Of a DNA stretch of 35,469 bases, positions 17,288-27,079 are shown one piece after another. Under the pieces are notes generated by a model. The model saw nothing but the letters and a program-made list of their open reading frames with translations. It had not been told where the DNA came from and searched no databases. The position numbers and the translations under genes are program-made. Origin of the DNA: Leptolyngbyaceae cyanobacterium MO_188.B28 (GTDB lineage: Bacteria > Cyanobacteriota > Cyanobacteriia > Phormidesmidales > Phormidesmidaceae); assembly GCA_030065175.1 (NCBI GenBank), contig JASJDH010000009.1, positions 1-35,469 of the forward strand. The letters are read 5' to 3'. Position 1 is the stretch's first letter, and each line of letters starts with the position of its first letter.

Positions 17288-18653
17288 CGGATTTTAGCTC
17301 CTTTGCGGCCAGCAATACCGGATTCACATCGAACCAGGTTTGTCCGGCGTCCCGATATTCAAACACAAACAGGCTGCGCAATAGCGCCTGATATTCCCCC
17401 TCACCCCTCACCGCTTTGGTGCGATGCACCTCCCGCAGTAATGTCCACTCATCCATATCAATCGCCTTGGTCAGGTCGCTCCGCCGCAGACTAATCACCT
17501 GATCCAGCAACGTCTGGGTTAAGGGAGGATCCGCCTTCTTCAGGCAATCGTTGACCAACACCAGCAAATTTCTCACGTGGCCGCCGCTGGACAGACACAG
17601 ACGATCCAGGGTTTCCACCGAATCAAAAATTTTCGTCGCCTGGGCCAGCCGCTGATCTTTCGGCAGGTCGGGAAAGGCGCGGGCCAGAATCATTTGCCGC
17701 AGGGCGGCAAGTCCAGCATCACACGGACTGCCGTCCCGATTTTGGGTGCGCACCATGGGCAACACCTGGGGGCTAGCCCCAAAACGGTTGGCTAGGCTTT
17801 CTTTTTCATTCGAAAACGACAGCACCAGAGGGATGGTGTAAACCAAATGGCAACGGAGCTTTTTCAACTGAGCGCCGCGATCCACAAATAGGTATTCCGG
17901 CTGTCGACGTCCCTGCACCCGGGGTTTATTGTCGATTCGGTCCAGATTGTCCACAATTACCACTAACCCCGCTTTCCCCTGGTCGCGCAGCTGCTGGTTA
18001 GCGGTGTCAATTAGTTCGGTGTTAATCACCTCCAGAATGGTATTAATCCGGGGCTCTAGGTGTTGGCGCAGCAGAGATCGCACATCCTTACTATCCTTCG
18101 CCTTAGTGGTCAACTCACCAATTCCAAAAGATAAGGAATAGACCCCATCTTCAGCACTTATGCCCACCGGATCGGCCACGTTCACCCCGCCGAATTCAGG
18201 CAGTTTCATTTTTAACCCCGTCACTTCCGAATTCAGCAGATCAGCCGCCCCCTGCAGCATCCGCTGAAACCGATTCGGCGCTAAACGGATATTCGACGCT
18301 TCTAAACTTTTGCTGACTTGTTTCGCGATCGCCAGCAAAATATCGCTGATGTCCACATCCCCCATATCCAGGTCGTCAGTGGACTCGAAATATACCACAT
18401 GGTAGCCTTCAGCCTCTAGAGTTTGCTGCAGTCGGGAAAGTTCAGTCGACTTACCGCAGCCAATATGTCCTGTAAATAGCTGACAGGTGGGTTCTTGGCC
18501 CGAGAAGGTAATGGTGCGTTTCAGCTCCCGCACCAGGTCACTGCCCCGCACCTTAGAAAAATCGATATAGAACTTCTCATCGTTGGGGGATTTCAGATTG
18601 AGGGTTTTGCTAGGGTTACACGCTCGGAAAAACCGACCTAGGTCAAATCCCAT
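17280..18653 (-). CDS. P-loop (AAA-like) ATPase paired with the STAND protein
   Basis: 457 aa. Walker A LFTGHIGCGKSTELSRLQ, Walker B LVVIVDNLDRI, C-terminal winged-helix-like region. Stop overlaps the STAND ATG by 8 nt (ATGTCTGA). Confidence 0.85.
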   Translation of the reverse strand: MGFDLGRFFRACNPSKTLNLKSPNDEKFYIDFSKVRGSDLVRELKRTITFSGQEPTCQLFTGHIGCGKSTELSRLQQTLEAEGYHVVYFESTDDLDMGDVDISDILLAIAKQVSKSLEASNIRLAPNRFQRMLQGAADLLNSEVTGLKMKLPEFGGVNVADPVGISAEDGVYSLSFGIGELTTKAKDSKDVRSLLRQHLEPRINTILEVINTELIDTANQQLRDQGKAGLVVIVDNLDRIDNKPRVQGRRQPEYLFVDRGAQLKKLRCHLVYTIPLVLSFSNEKESLANRFGASPQVLPMVRTQNRDGSPCDAGLAALRQMILARAFPDLPKDQRLAQATKIFDSVETLDRLCLSSGGHVRNLLVLVNDCLKKADPPLTQTLLDQVISLRRSDLTKAIDMDEWTLLREVHRTKAVRGEGEYQALLRSLFVFEYRDAGQTWFDVNPVLLAAKELKSDV

Positions 18654-18902
18654 ACGCCCTATTCCTGACTTTTAAACACGGGTCTACTCCCAAACTATGG
18701 CCCATATCGCTAAAATCAATCCCTAACTTTGGGAAAGTTAATGACCGTAGCATCTACCCACTCAACTGCTCATTCATGATTTACATCATCCGTAGCCGCG
18801 CTACCCCTGTTCAAATGTGTCAAGATCGTACAATCCTGTTTGGGCAACGCTCAATGGCAATAAATTGAGCCCAACACAAGCCTCTGACGGAAAAAACAGA
18901 CA

Positions 18903-19469
18903 ATGGTTCGAACCCACGAAAAACCAGCCAAACCAGCAATATGGACAGTGGCTCGTTATCACCGCGCCATTGAAGCTGGTATATTCACCGATTGGGCTGT
19001 CGAATTATTGAATGGGGTGATTTTTGAAATGAGTCCTGAAGGCCCCTTACATTCCGGGGACATTGGCTCAGCTGATCGGTATCTGCGAAAACTAATCGCA
19101 GAGAATCAAGCCTGGTTTCGCTTGGGGAATCCAGTCACCCTGGAGCGATCCGAACCCGAACCTGATATTGCCATTGTTAAACCGAGCGAGTCTGGCTATA
19201 AAGACCGACATCCATGCCTTAGCGATATCCTACTGATTATTGAATTTTCTGATTCCTCTCTAGAGCGGGATACTGAAGGAGAGAAATATCAAACCTACGC
19301 CATGGAAGGCATCCCAGATTATTGGGTGGTTAACCTCAGGGACAAAGTATTACAGGTAAATCGAGACCCTGATCAGACTGAATACAAAAGCCGACTAATT
19401 TGCGCCTCTGGTTCAATCAAGCCCTTGCTGTTGGATATTCAAATTGATGTTGAAAGGTTGCTAGCGTAG
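18903..19469 (+). CDS. Uma2-family (DUF820) endonuclease-like protein
   Basis: 188 aa. FTDWAVELLNGVIFEMSPEGPLHSGDIG...LERSEPEPDIAIVKP...DILLIIEFSDSSLERDTEGEKYQTYAMEGIPDYWVVNLRDKVLQV matches the Uma2 PD-(D/E)xK-like pattern. Confidence 0.9.
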   Translation: MVRTHEKPAKPAIWTVARYHRAIEAGIFTDWAVELLNGVIFEMSPEGPLHSGDIGSADRYLRKLIAENQAWFRLGNPVTLERSEPEPDIAIVKPSESGYKDRHPCLSDILLIIEFSDSSLERDTEGEKYQTYAMEGIPDYWVVNLRDKVLQVNRDPDQTEYKSRLICASGSIKPLLLDIQIDVERLLA

Positions 19470-19502
19470 CCCAAACAAGCAAAAACATCCCTGAAGCACA
19501 AT

Positions 19503-20249
19503 TCACTGCAAGGTTCTTAACATCCTTTCTCCCTGACCGACAAAATGGCGGTTTTGGCGATAGTAGTAGGGAGGCGAGCCTTTGACCTTGATAATCATGG
19601 TCTCCAGGGCTTCTCGTGCAGCCGGAATATTGCCTTGCTGATGATGAACCTTAGCCATCAATACATACGCTTCCGGACTGCCCCAGCTTTTGAAGTGCCC
19701 CTCCAAATGGGCTTTGGCCGCCTCTAAATCCCCCAATTCATATAAAACGCGGCCATAAATCACCGAGGCGTCGCCATACTTGAAATCTGGCTTCAGCTCC
19801 ATCAGGGTTTGGAGATGCGCTCTTGCAGCAGATAGTTTTTTCCGATCGATTTCTACTGTGCTATATCCCCACAGAGCGTCTAAATTCTCGGGTTCTTTCG
19901 CCAGAGCTTGCTGGTAAGCGTCTGCGGCTTTATCCAAATCACCAATCTGGTGGAGGATATTTCCTAATTTAATAAACTGAGTCGGCTTGCCAATATTCTT
20001 TGCGGCGGCCTCTGCTTGCCAGAGTTCGTCTCGCTTAGTCCAACGCCCCAATGAAGCCGGGACCGGAATAGAGGAGCGGGGTAACCAGCGGGCGACAAAA
20101 TAAATCGCCGCTCCAATCCCATGCAGGAAGATCAGCAGCCATAGCCAAATGTGGCGATCGCGCTCGTTTTGCACGCAGTCATAAATCATCCAAATCCAAA
20201 ATCCAGTCGCCAACAACCCCAAAGGCCCCAGTGCAGCGAAGAAACCCAT
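19503..20249 (-). CDS. TPR protein with N-terminal phospholipase-D-nuclease-N-terminal-like membrane segment
   Basis: ORF 19503..20300. The ATG at 20249 is preferred because GGAGG sits about 7 nt upstream (ggaggttgttctATG). N-terminus GFFAALGPLGLLATGFWIWMIYDCVQNERDRHIWLWLLIFLHGIGAAIYFVARWLPR, then TPRs. Confidence 0.8.
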   Translation of the reverse strand: MGFFAALGPLGLLATGFWIWMIYDCVQNERDRHIWLWLLIFLHGIGAAIYFVARWLPRSSIPVPASLGRWTKRDELWQAEAAAKNIGKPTQFIKLGNILHQIGDLDKAADAYQQALAKEPENLDALWGYSTVEIDRKKLSAARAHLQTLMELKPDFKYGDASVIYGRVLYELGDLEAAKAHLEGHFKSWGSPEAYVLMAKVHHQQGNIPAAREALETMIIKVKGSPPYYYRQNRHFVGQGERMLRTLQ

Positions 20250-20266
20250 AGAACAACCTCCAGGCG

Positions 20267-20303
20267 GATGATGAACCCCATTTATGATGATGAACCCCAT
20301 TTA
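20267..20303. repeat. 18-bp direct duplication (GATGATGAACCCCATTTA), 1-bp spacer
   Basis: Copies at 20267-20284 and 20286-20303, upstream of the TPR protein start. Confidence 0.85.
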
Positions 20304-20672
20304 GTTAGATTTCCCCATAGCCATGAGACACAAGTCAAGAGTCGCCTCGATTCGCCCTGACCACATAAACTGAATCTTCGACTCGCCATTTTCTCCCAGA
20401 TGGGGAACTATAAAGGCTAAGATTTTCACCCGGATTTGTCACGAGTCTTGTAGTTAAATTCATAAAGTCAATATCCAAAGTAAACATTGTCGTTTACTTG
20501 AAACCGAGCAACTTCGTTTGGGAAGGCATATAGAATATTGAGATTTCACAGCGTGTGTGGGGGAGTTGAGGTCAAAAATTCAGGTCAAAATCATGACTCA
20601 GAAAAAGAGAACTATCTTTACCCCCTGGCAGTCTCCTCCTCTAGAAGAGTTAGCATTACCTTTGAATAGGGG

Positions 20673-22499
20673 GTGCGCAACTTGAGCCAGCAGTCCGGGG
20701 CGGAAATTATGCAGGAAACTATCCTGGCGGGTCACTATCAGCTGGTCAAGCCCCTTGGTAAAGGCGGCTTTGGAGTGACCTTTCTCGCTAGAGACACCCA
20801 TTTACCCGGCACCCCATTATGCGTCGTTAAGCAACTCAAGCCCAAAGCAAACGACGACAGCACCCTTGAGGCCGCCAAACGCTTATTTGACCGTGAAGCC
20901 CAAATCTTATATCGACTAGGGAGCCATAGTCAGATCCCTCGCTTACTCGCCCACTTCGAACAAGAAGGCGAGTTCTACTTAGTTCAAGAATTTATCGAGG
21001 GTCTGCCCCTTAACCAAGAAATCACAACGGGAACCCAGAAGGGTGAAGCATATGTCGTCGCATTTTTGCAAGAAATTTTACAGGTGCTGGCGTTTGTCCA
21101 TCGGCAAAATGTCATTCATCGCGACATCAAGCCCGCTAACTTAATTCGTCGCAGTAAAGACAACAAAATCATCCTGATTGACTTTGGCGCGGTTAAAGAA
21201 GTCAGAAGTCAAACCAACAAATCTCACGATGACTACACTCAGACAGTGGTGGTGGGCTCACCGGGCTATATGCCCAATGAGCAAATGGCGGGAACTCCCT
21301 ACTTCAGTAGCGACGTATACGCCGTTGGGATGATCGCAATCCGAGCGTTAACCGGAGTTCACCCCAAAGAGATTGAAAGCGACAGTCAAACTGGCGAAGT
21401 GAGTTGGCGGATGCTGGCCCCGAATGTTAATCCAGAACTAGCCGACATGCTGGATTATATGGTGCGCTATGACTTCCGCGATCGCTATCCCACAGCAGTG
21501 CAGACTTTAGAAGCGCTGCAGAGTTTGCCGCTGGTGACAGCAGATTCCCTAATCGTCACATCTCGACAACCACAGTCAGCCTCTCCCACCGAAGCCCCCA
21601 CCATCTTACTGAAGGAGTCGCCATCCCTGACAAACTGGCGCCCCAAAGTACCGAAAAGGATATCAAAAGCGCCGTCGAGCGCCTCACCCCCCCTAGTAGA
21701 GACCTCCACCCCTCCCACCAGGCTGACCGGGAGCGCGCCTGAGGCGCCCCTGTCAGACAAACCAGTTTCTTCCCCAGCTAAACAGGAAAACACCACCAAG
21801 ATACAAGGCCGTGGATGGGCGCCCAGCCTTGCGATCATCAGCATATCCGTAGGGTTAACCTTTCTAGTCTCCTGGGCGTTACTACCTCGTCGGTCTGTAT
21901 ACCGAGATGTCTATCGAACCATCTATGAAGATCCCGTACTAATATCGCTTTTAGGCAAAGCCGATCGCTTACGCCAAGAAGGAAAGTACCAGGAATCCAT
22001 AACCGCTTACAATCAAGCGATCGCTCGCAACACCCAGGTCCCAGAAGCCCATTGGGGCAAATGTTACAGCCTCAACAAACTCAGTCAACCAGAAGCCGCC
22101 TTCGACGCCTGCGCCCAAGCGCTAAAACTAAACCCAAAGTATCCCGAAGCCTTTTCTAGCCAAGGTTACGCCCTCCATCAGATGGAAAAGTATACATCAG
22201 CGCTTGATCATTTTGACCATGCCCTTGAACTCAAACCAGAATTTGCTGAAGCTTGGACTAACAAAGGCGTCACATTACAAGCCTTAGGCAATCATACAGA
22301 CGCGCTTGACGCCTTCAAGAAAGCCATCGAAATCAACCCCAACCATGCCGAAGTCTGGGCGAATCAGGGCGCAGCGCTCTGGGGCTTAGGCCGCTATGAC
22401 GAAGCCGTAGATTCCATTGATAGAGCGTTAAAAATTGACCCCAATCACCTCAGTGCGACGAAATTGCGAGAGCAAGCTCGACAGGAACTTGGGCGCTAG
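20673..22499 (+). CDS. Ser/Thr protein kinase with TM helix and C-terminal TPR repeats
   Basis: YQLVKPLGKGGFGVTFLARD, VIHRDIKPANLIRR, ILIDFGAVKEV, GSPGYMPNEQMAG, TM SLAIISISVGLTFLVSWALL, four or so TPRs. The true start may be the ATG at 20709 (MQETILAGHYQL) rather than the GTG at 20673. Confidence 0.93.
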   Translation: MRNLSQQSGAEIMQETILAGHYQLVKPLGKGGFGVTFLARDTHLPGTPLCVVKQLKPKANDDSTLEAAKRLFDREAQILYRLGSHSQIPRLLAHFEQEGEFYLVQEFIEGLPLNQEITTGTQKGEAYVVAFLQEILQVLAFVHRQNVIHRDIKPANLIRRSKDNKIILIDFGAVKEVRSQTNKSHDDYTQTVVVGSPGYMPNEQMAGTPYFSSDVYAVGMIAIRALTGVHPKEIESDSQTGEVSWRMLAPNVNPELADMLDYMVRYDFRDRYPTAVQTLEALQSLPLVTADSLIVTSRQPQSASPTEAPTILLKESPSLTNWRPKVPKRISKAPSSASPPLVETSTPPTRLTGSAPEAPLSDKPVSSPAKQENTTKIQGRGWAPSLAIISISVGLTFLVSWALLPRRSVYRDVYRTIYEDPVLISLLGKADRLRQEGKYQESITAYNQAIARNTQVPEAHWGKCYSLNKLSQPEAAFDACAQALKLNPKYPEAFSSQGYALHQMEKYTSALDHFDHALELKPEFAEAWTNKGVTLQALGNHTDALDAFKKAIEINPNHAEVWANQGAALWGLGRYDEAVDSIDRALKIDPNHLSATKLREQARQELGR

Positions 22500-23017
22500 T
22501 TAGAAACGCAGTCGCAGATCAATAAAGTTCCAATAAAGATCCGTATATATGCTTGATTAGAGCCTAATGAATGTGGCAATCTAGACTCAGTGTTCCAGAC
22601 GTAGTAATAACGTCTCGTAGAGCAAAGTTACGATCTTGGCCGATTTAAATTAGGTTCCATCTCTCTTGCACCCTATGGTTTTCAACCACTCTCCTCTGCG
22701 AGAACGTCAAAAGCTTACTAGAAAAGCAAGCCTAGACGTCAAATCGCTCTACCGCTTTGGCTAAAGACTTTGACGGTCTGTCTTCTATCCCCTAAATGCG
22801 GCTAGACATAGTTGGAGGATAGTAGGCTTCACACTTTGTAGAGAGAAAGACTATCTATAGATCTAGGTAACAGATCTGTTAAAAGATCAAGGTAAAAACG
22901 ATAGGTCCCTAGATGGACTTAAGTAACGTTCACAAAAATGAACTTTAGTTAAATTTAGCCGTCTAACTTTTTGGGTAATCAATCTAATCCACTGCTATAA
23001 GCAAGAGGTGATCACCA

Positions 23018-23653
23018 GTGTTCCTTTACGGGCGTTTAGCGGTTTTCTTCGGACTTAGTTTATCAGCCATGACGCTATTTGCGGCCCCAAAAGCCCAGGC
23101 CCAAATACTCGAATTGGATTTGCTTCCGGGTCAAAAGCCCGCGTCTAATCCTTCAAAACCACAAGGCAATCTCAGCGGCATTAACCTGGATTTCAAGTCG
23201 CCCATAACTCCTCCTACCCTGTATACCGATACCCCCTTCAAATCCATGGATAGGAGCGCCTTTTCCCCCGAGGCCGATAATCTTTTATGGACTGTACCGC
23301 TCAAATCACTAGACCCCGAAAATTCTGTTGATAGTGTTCAATCGAGCGATCAGTCTGTGTGTTTACCTATCGCCAGTTCTCCAGATACGCCCCAGACTGG
23401 CATCTTACCCGATGATCGGAGCCATTTCAGCGTTAGCGCGTCTACTGTTTGTACGTTCGATGATGATGAAATGGCGGTCCTCGCCAACAGTATGGCGGGT
23501 TTGATGAACCTCTCTAACTCTGAGATAAAGAAAACCGTCCTCAACTTAAATGGAGGTTCAGAAAAAGTCCCTGAACCCACCATATCAGCAGCGATTTGGC
23601 TAGGAATCACTGCAATGGGAGTCTTATCGACTCAATTCAAGCCGAAAAAATAG
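23018..23653 (+). CDS. Exported protein with PEP-CTERM-like sorting signal
   Basis: GTG start; signal peptide MFLYGRLAVFFGLSLSAMTLFAAPKAQAQ. C-terminus KVPEPTISAAIWLGITAMGVLSTQFKPKK = PEP motif + hydrophobic stretch + basic tail. Confidence 0.62.
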   Translation: MFLYGRLAVFFGLSLSAMTLFAAPKAQAQILELDLLPGQKPASNPSKPQGNLSGINLDFKSPITPPTLYTDTPFKSMDRSAFSPEADNLLWTVPLKSLDPENSVDSVQSSDQSVCLPIASSPDTPQTGILPDDRSHFSVSASTVCTFDDDEMAVLANSMAGLMNLSNSEIKKTVLNLNGGSEKVPEPTISAAIWLGITAMGVLSTQFKPKK

Positions 23654-23685
23654 TAGGCGGATACGAGACGAATAAGAGACTCCGA

Positions 23686-23730
23686 AAAACTGTAGGGTGG
23701 AAGACGACAGGTCAACCACCCTACAGTTTT
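23686..23730. terminator. Bidirectional terminator-like hairpin between convergent genes
   Basis: Perfect 15-bp arms AAAACTGTAGGGTGG (23686-23700) / CCACCCTACAGTTTT (23716-23730), T-tract on both strands, between the PEP-CTERM gene and the metalloprotease. Confidence 0.85.
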
Positions 23731-23741
23731 AATACACTTTC

Positions 23742-26702
23742 CTAATACGGAGCATTCAGAATTTGCGTAATGCGATGATGGGCGTCTTCCAAGTGAGATT
23801 TGGCGGTAAGGTCTAATTCTGAGCCCTGCCTATCGAGGGAGCGAGCGATCGCTTCCTGCAGTTGACCCAATTGGTAACGAGCCAAAACCCGGGCGTCCTC
23901 GGGGGGGTTATAGGTATTAATCGCAACAATAAAGTCGAGCACAGTTCGAGCGTTCTCCACCGCATCGACATCTTTAACCACCATATTCGCAAGAATATTT
24001 AGATACTGGCGCTGCAGTCCCCGACGCAGGCTAGAAATGGTCATTGTTTCCGACTGATCTTGCATCACTTCAGTCCAAATCCCAGCTTGCAGGGCCTCAA
24101 ATAGCTCAGGCAACGTTAAGGCGTCCCCAGGAGAGGCTTTATATTCCTCGTCTCGGATTCGAGCCAACCGAGATGAGGTCAGCAATTCGCTTAACACAAG
24201 GCACCGATAGAACAGAATGCGATCATGAATGGGGTAGTCCAAGCCAAACACCACTGGGGCTTGCCCCCAATGGCTCCATCGATCAGGCGCCAACTGATTA
24301 AGCAGGTCAGAGGAAAATTCCAGGGAGTCGGCTGCAAAAACATAATCCTGGACGATTTCCAAGGCTTGCCGTTGCCGTTCAATCGCAATCGGTTCAAAGG
24401 GCAATCTGCCATTAGCTGTGCCGGGCCGTTGTCGATTGAACCGCCGTCCCCCGACATAATTGGCGATCGTCAAGGCTTGGGTGAAGTAATATCCCAGCAC
24501 CGTATCAAATTGCTGGCGGAGGTCGCCATAACTCTCGTTTGGAGATCGATATAAGGTGTCCAATCGTTCCCAAATAGCCAGGGCGTTATCCATTTGCCAA
24601 TGGCTGAATTGAATGGGATCCCGACCCATGTCCCACGGCTTCGCCTCTGGATCAAACGCATCAAAACTGTCTTCATCTGTAGCGTAGGCCAGTTCTGAGG
24701 TAGTGGCCCGCTGAGCGATCGTCGCCAGTGCGCGTTGTTCTAACTGAGGAATCAAGGTTTCAAGGGGTTTATAGCCATACTCAATGGCCCATAAATCATA
24801 GGGGCCCAACCGAGTTGGAAAATAATCTCCTTGGGGGGTATCCGGCGGCGCCAAGTTTACGGGGAAATAATCCATCACAGAACTAATCAGTCCCCGGCTG
24901 CGAGTAATCTCAGGGTTGTGTAATTCTTCCGCCGTCAACAATAAGCTGCCTCGAAAATTATGGCGAAGCCCCAACGCGTGCCCTACCTCATGGGCAGTCA
25001 GCGATCGCAAAAACTGTTGAATATACTCATCCAGCGCGGCGTCGTCGGGGCCGCCAAGTTGTAAAGCCCGTATCGCCAATGCACCGAACCCAACTTGCCT
25101 AGCAGCCTGCAAACTAAAACACTGCTTCGCATGAAACTCACGGCGATGGAACCCACCGCTTGAAAAGCCAGCAGAATGTCCCAGCAGCAAGTTAAATGGG
25201 TCGGCAGCGCCAGTTTGCAGCTCAGCCCAATTTTGGTATGCCCGCTGGAAGGGCGGATCACAAAATCGATAATGAAATGCGCCGTCGGTGGATTGTTCAG
25301 GCACAAGGGTTTGATATTGGCCTAAAAGCAGACGAATGACACTCGCGTCAATGATAATATCCGAATCCAAAATTTGCCCCGTTAGGGGATTAACGCGGGA
25401 GGGTCCCAGAGCGAGAGCCCAGGGTCTCAATGAGTGGGACCACCGAATCGTGTTGTAGCGGACGTCCGCCGGATCCCAATCAGCATTGTCGGGCATTTGT
25501 CGCACTTCAATGGCATTTAGGAAACCCGCCTGTTCAAATGCCTCGTTCCACAGTAAAGCTCCCTCCCGAATGGCCTGACGATACTCCAGCGGCACTGTAT
25601 TTTCTATCCAAAACACAATCGGCTCCTTAGGCGGAGACAACTCCACCTCAGAATTGCGCTTCTCTAGCCGCCAGCGCTGAATATACCGAACAAAGGGATC
25701 CCGACGGCGGTAATCCAGCGGCGTTTGATAGGCCGTAATGAAGTAACCCACCCGGTCATCCGCTAAACGAGGACGATAGCCATTGTTAGCAGGCAGATGT
25801 GAGAGGCTATAGCGAACTCGAATACTAAATCCTCGAGGGTCCGGCAAACTTGGAAACGAAAAATTGCCGAGGGAGAACAGCCCCATGTCTACCCCAGATG
25901 ACGTGAATCCATAGACAGATTCAATTTCAACATTCAGGGGAAAGGTCTTAATCTGCTCGAGATATGAGGTCTCTTGATTAGGGCTATAGCTGCCAAAAGC
26001 TTCGGGGAAATTTGATTTCAGACCCGCTAAATCCCGGTTGATAAACAGATCGCCCAAGTCAATCAACAGCGTCTCATCCTCGGGATGAATACTCACAATC
26101 CCAAGCGCATAGAGCACAGAATCGCTAAATGAGCGCTGCAGCAACTGCTGTGGAATGGATTGATTGGGTTCTGTACGGAAATAGATATTGGGAACGACTA
26201 AATGGAGTTTGTTATTGGGGCCGCGTCGAAACTGAAATACCAGGTCGCTGATCGGCCATCCACTAAAAAGTCCGGCTTCACCAATTCCAGCTTCCAGGGT
26301 AGCGACTAACAAAATATTCTGGTTCAGTTGCTCAGGCTTGATCGCAAGATAGGTTTTCCCCGTATCCGGCTTCCGATAAACCGTAAATAATCCAGTGTCT
26401 TTTTTTAGCCCTTTTACTGTTTCATCAAAAGGTTTAAGCGTACTAGCGTCCCCGTCGCCGTTGGTTTCATCATCGGATGATTTCGAGGCTTGGAGTTCAT
26501 CCTCCTCAGTCTTAACAAGACTCTGCAAAGGATAACTTAACGGTTGGTCAGCTCCAACCCGGTCGCCCCGAAGGAAATGTTGATCGATTGTTGAGGCAAC
26601 CTGGGATGTCAAAGACAAGGACTGGGCGTAAAGCGGACCTGAACCCCAAATAATTCCCCAAAAGTAAGCAATCAGGATTGGTAATTTTTTCAATTCACCC
26701 AC
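23742..26702 (-). CDS. Zinc-dependent metalloprotease (DUF5117/DUF5118-type)
   Basis: 986 aa, N-terminal signal-like region, metzincin motif LTAHEVGHALGLRHNFRGS, followed by SSVMDYFPVN (Met-turn-like). Confidence 0.86.
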   Translation of the reverse strand: MGELKKLPILIAYFWGIIWGSGPLYAQSLSLTSQVASTIDQHFLRGDRVGADQPLSYPLQSLVKTEEDELQASKSSDDETNGDGDASTLKPFDETVKGLKKDTGLFTVYRKPDTGKTYLAIKPEQLNQNILLVATLEAGIGEAGLFSGWPISDLVFQFRRGPNNKLHLVVPNIYFRTEPNQSIPQQLLQRSFSDSVLYALGIVSIHPEDETLLIDLGDLFINRDLAGLKSNFPEAFGSYSPNQETSYLEQIKTFPLNVEIESVYGFTSSGVDMGLFSLGNFSFPSLPDPRGFSIRVRYSLSHLPANNGYRPRLADDRVGYFITAYQTPLDYRRRDPFVRYIQRWRLEKRNSEVELSPPKEPIVFWIENTVPLEYRQAIREGALLWNEAFEQAGFLNAIEVRQMPDNADWDPADVRYNTIRWSHSLRPWALALGPSRVNPLTGQILDSDIIIDASVIRLLLGQYQTLVPEQSTDGAFHYRFCDPPFQRAYQNWAELQTGAADPFNLLLGHSAGFSSGGFHRREFHAKQCFSLQAARQVGFGALAIRALQLGGPDDAALDEYIQQFLRSLTAHEVGHALGLRHNFRGSLLLTAEELHNPEITRSRGLISSVMDYFPVNLAPPDTPQGDYFPTRLGPYDLWAIEYGYKPLETLIPQLEQRALATIAQRATTSELAYATDEDSFDAFDPEAKPWDMGRDPIQFSHWQMDNALAIWERLDTLYRSPNESYGDLRQQFDTVLGYYFTQALTIANYVGGRRFNRQRPGTANGRLPFEPIAIERQRQALEIVQDYVFAADSLEFSSDLLNQLAPDRWSHWGQAPVVFGLDYPIHDRILFYRCLVLSELLTSSRLARIRDEEYKASPGDALTLPELFEALQAGIWTEVMQDQSETMTISSLRRGLQRQYLNILANMVVKDVDAVENARTVLDFIVAINTYNPPEDARVLARYQLGQLQEAIARSLDRQGSELDLTAKSHLEDAHHRITQILNAPY

Positions 26703-27019
26703 TCTGTTACACCCAAGGTCATCAAGAATGAATCAACTTCGATTTGTCATACTCTAACCTGGGATACTTTCTAGTCGCCAAAGCTTCACAGAAAAACAAT
26801 GAAGACGATTAACCGACTTCAAGCCAGAAGTGATTTTTCTTCGACTCCTAGAGGTCTATAAGGATTCCTACAGGCCCTGATGAAACAGAAGGCAGGGTGT
26901 AAGAGAGGTGAGGAGGCGTCGCCGAAGGAGATCACAGGCGGTAGAGGATAGGCGCAGGAAGAAGCGCCCTCTGACTGGCTTCCCCCTACTTCCTCACTAT
27001 GCAGTATCGGAACATCACA

Positions 27020-27058
27020 CCTCATGACCGCAAGGGCCGAGCCCTAACGGTCATGAGG
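27020..27058. repeat. 39-nt hairpin downstream of the 78-aa ORF
   Basis: cctcatgaccg-ca-agggc-cga-gccct-aa-cggtcatgagg: 11-bp + 5-bp stems with a small internal loop. Confidence 0.75.
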
Positions 27059-27079
27059 CTGATCGTGTTTTGCAATCTC

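Noticed and set aside
18895-18920. GGTTCGAACCC resembling a tRNA T-arm
   Set aside because: The T-stem does not pair beyond 3 bp, no acceptor, D or anticodon arms fit upstream, and the segment is the start of the Uma2 ORF.
26819-27025. 68-aa minus-strand ORF between the metalloprotease and the 78-aa gene
   Set aside because: Composition looks random, overlaps the 27020-27058 hairpin, no family resemblance.
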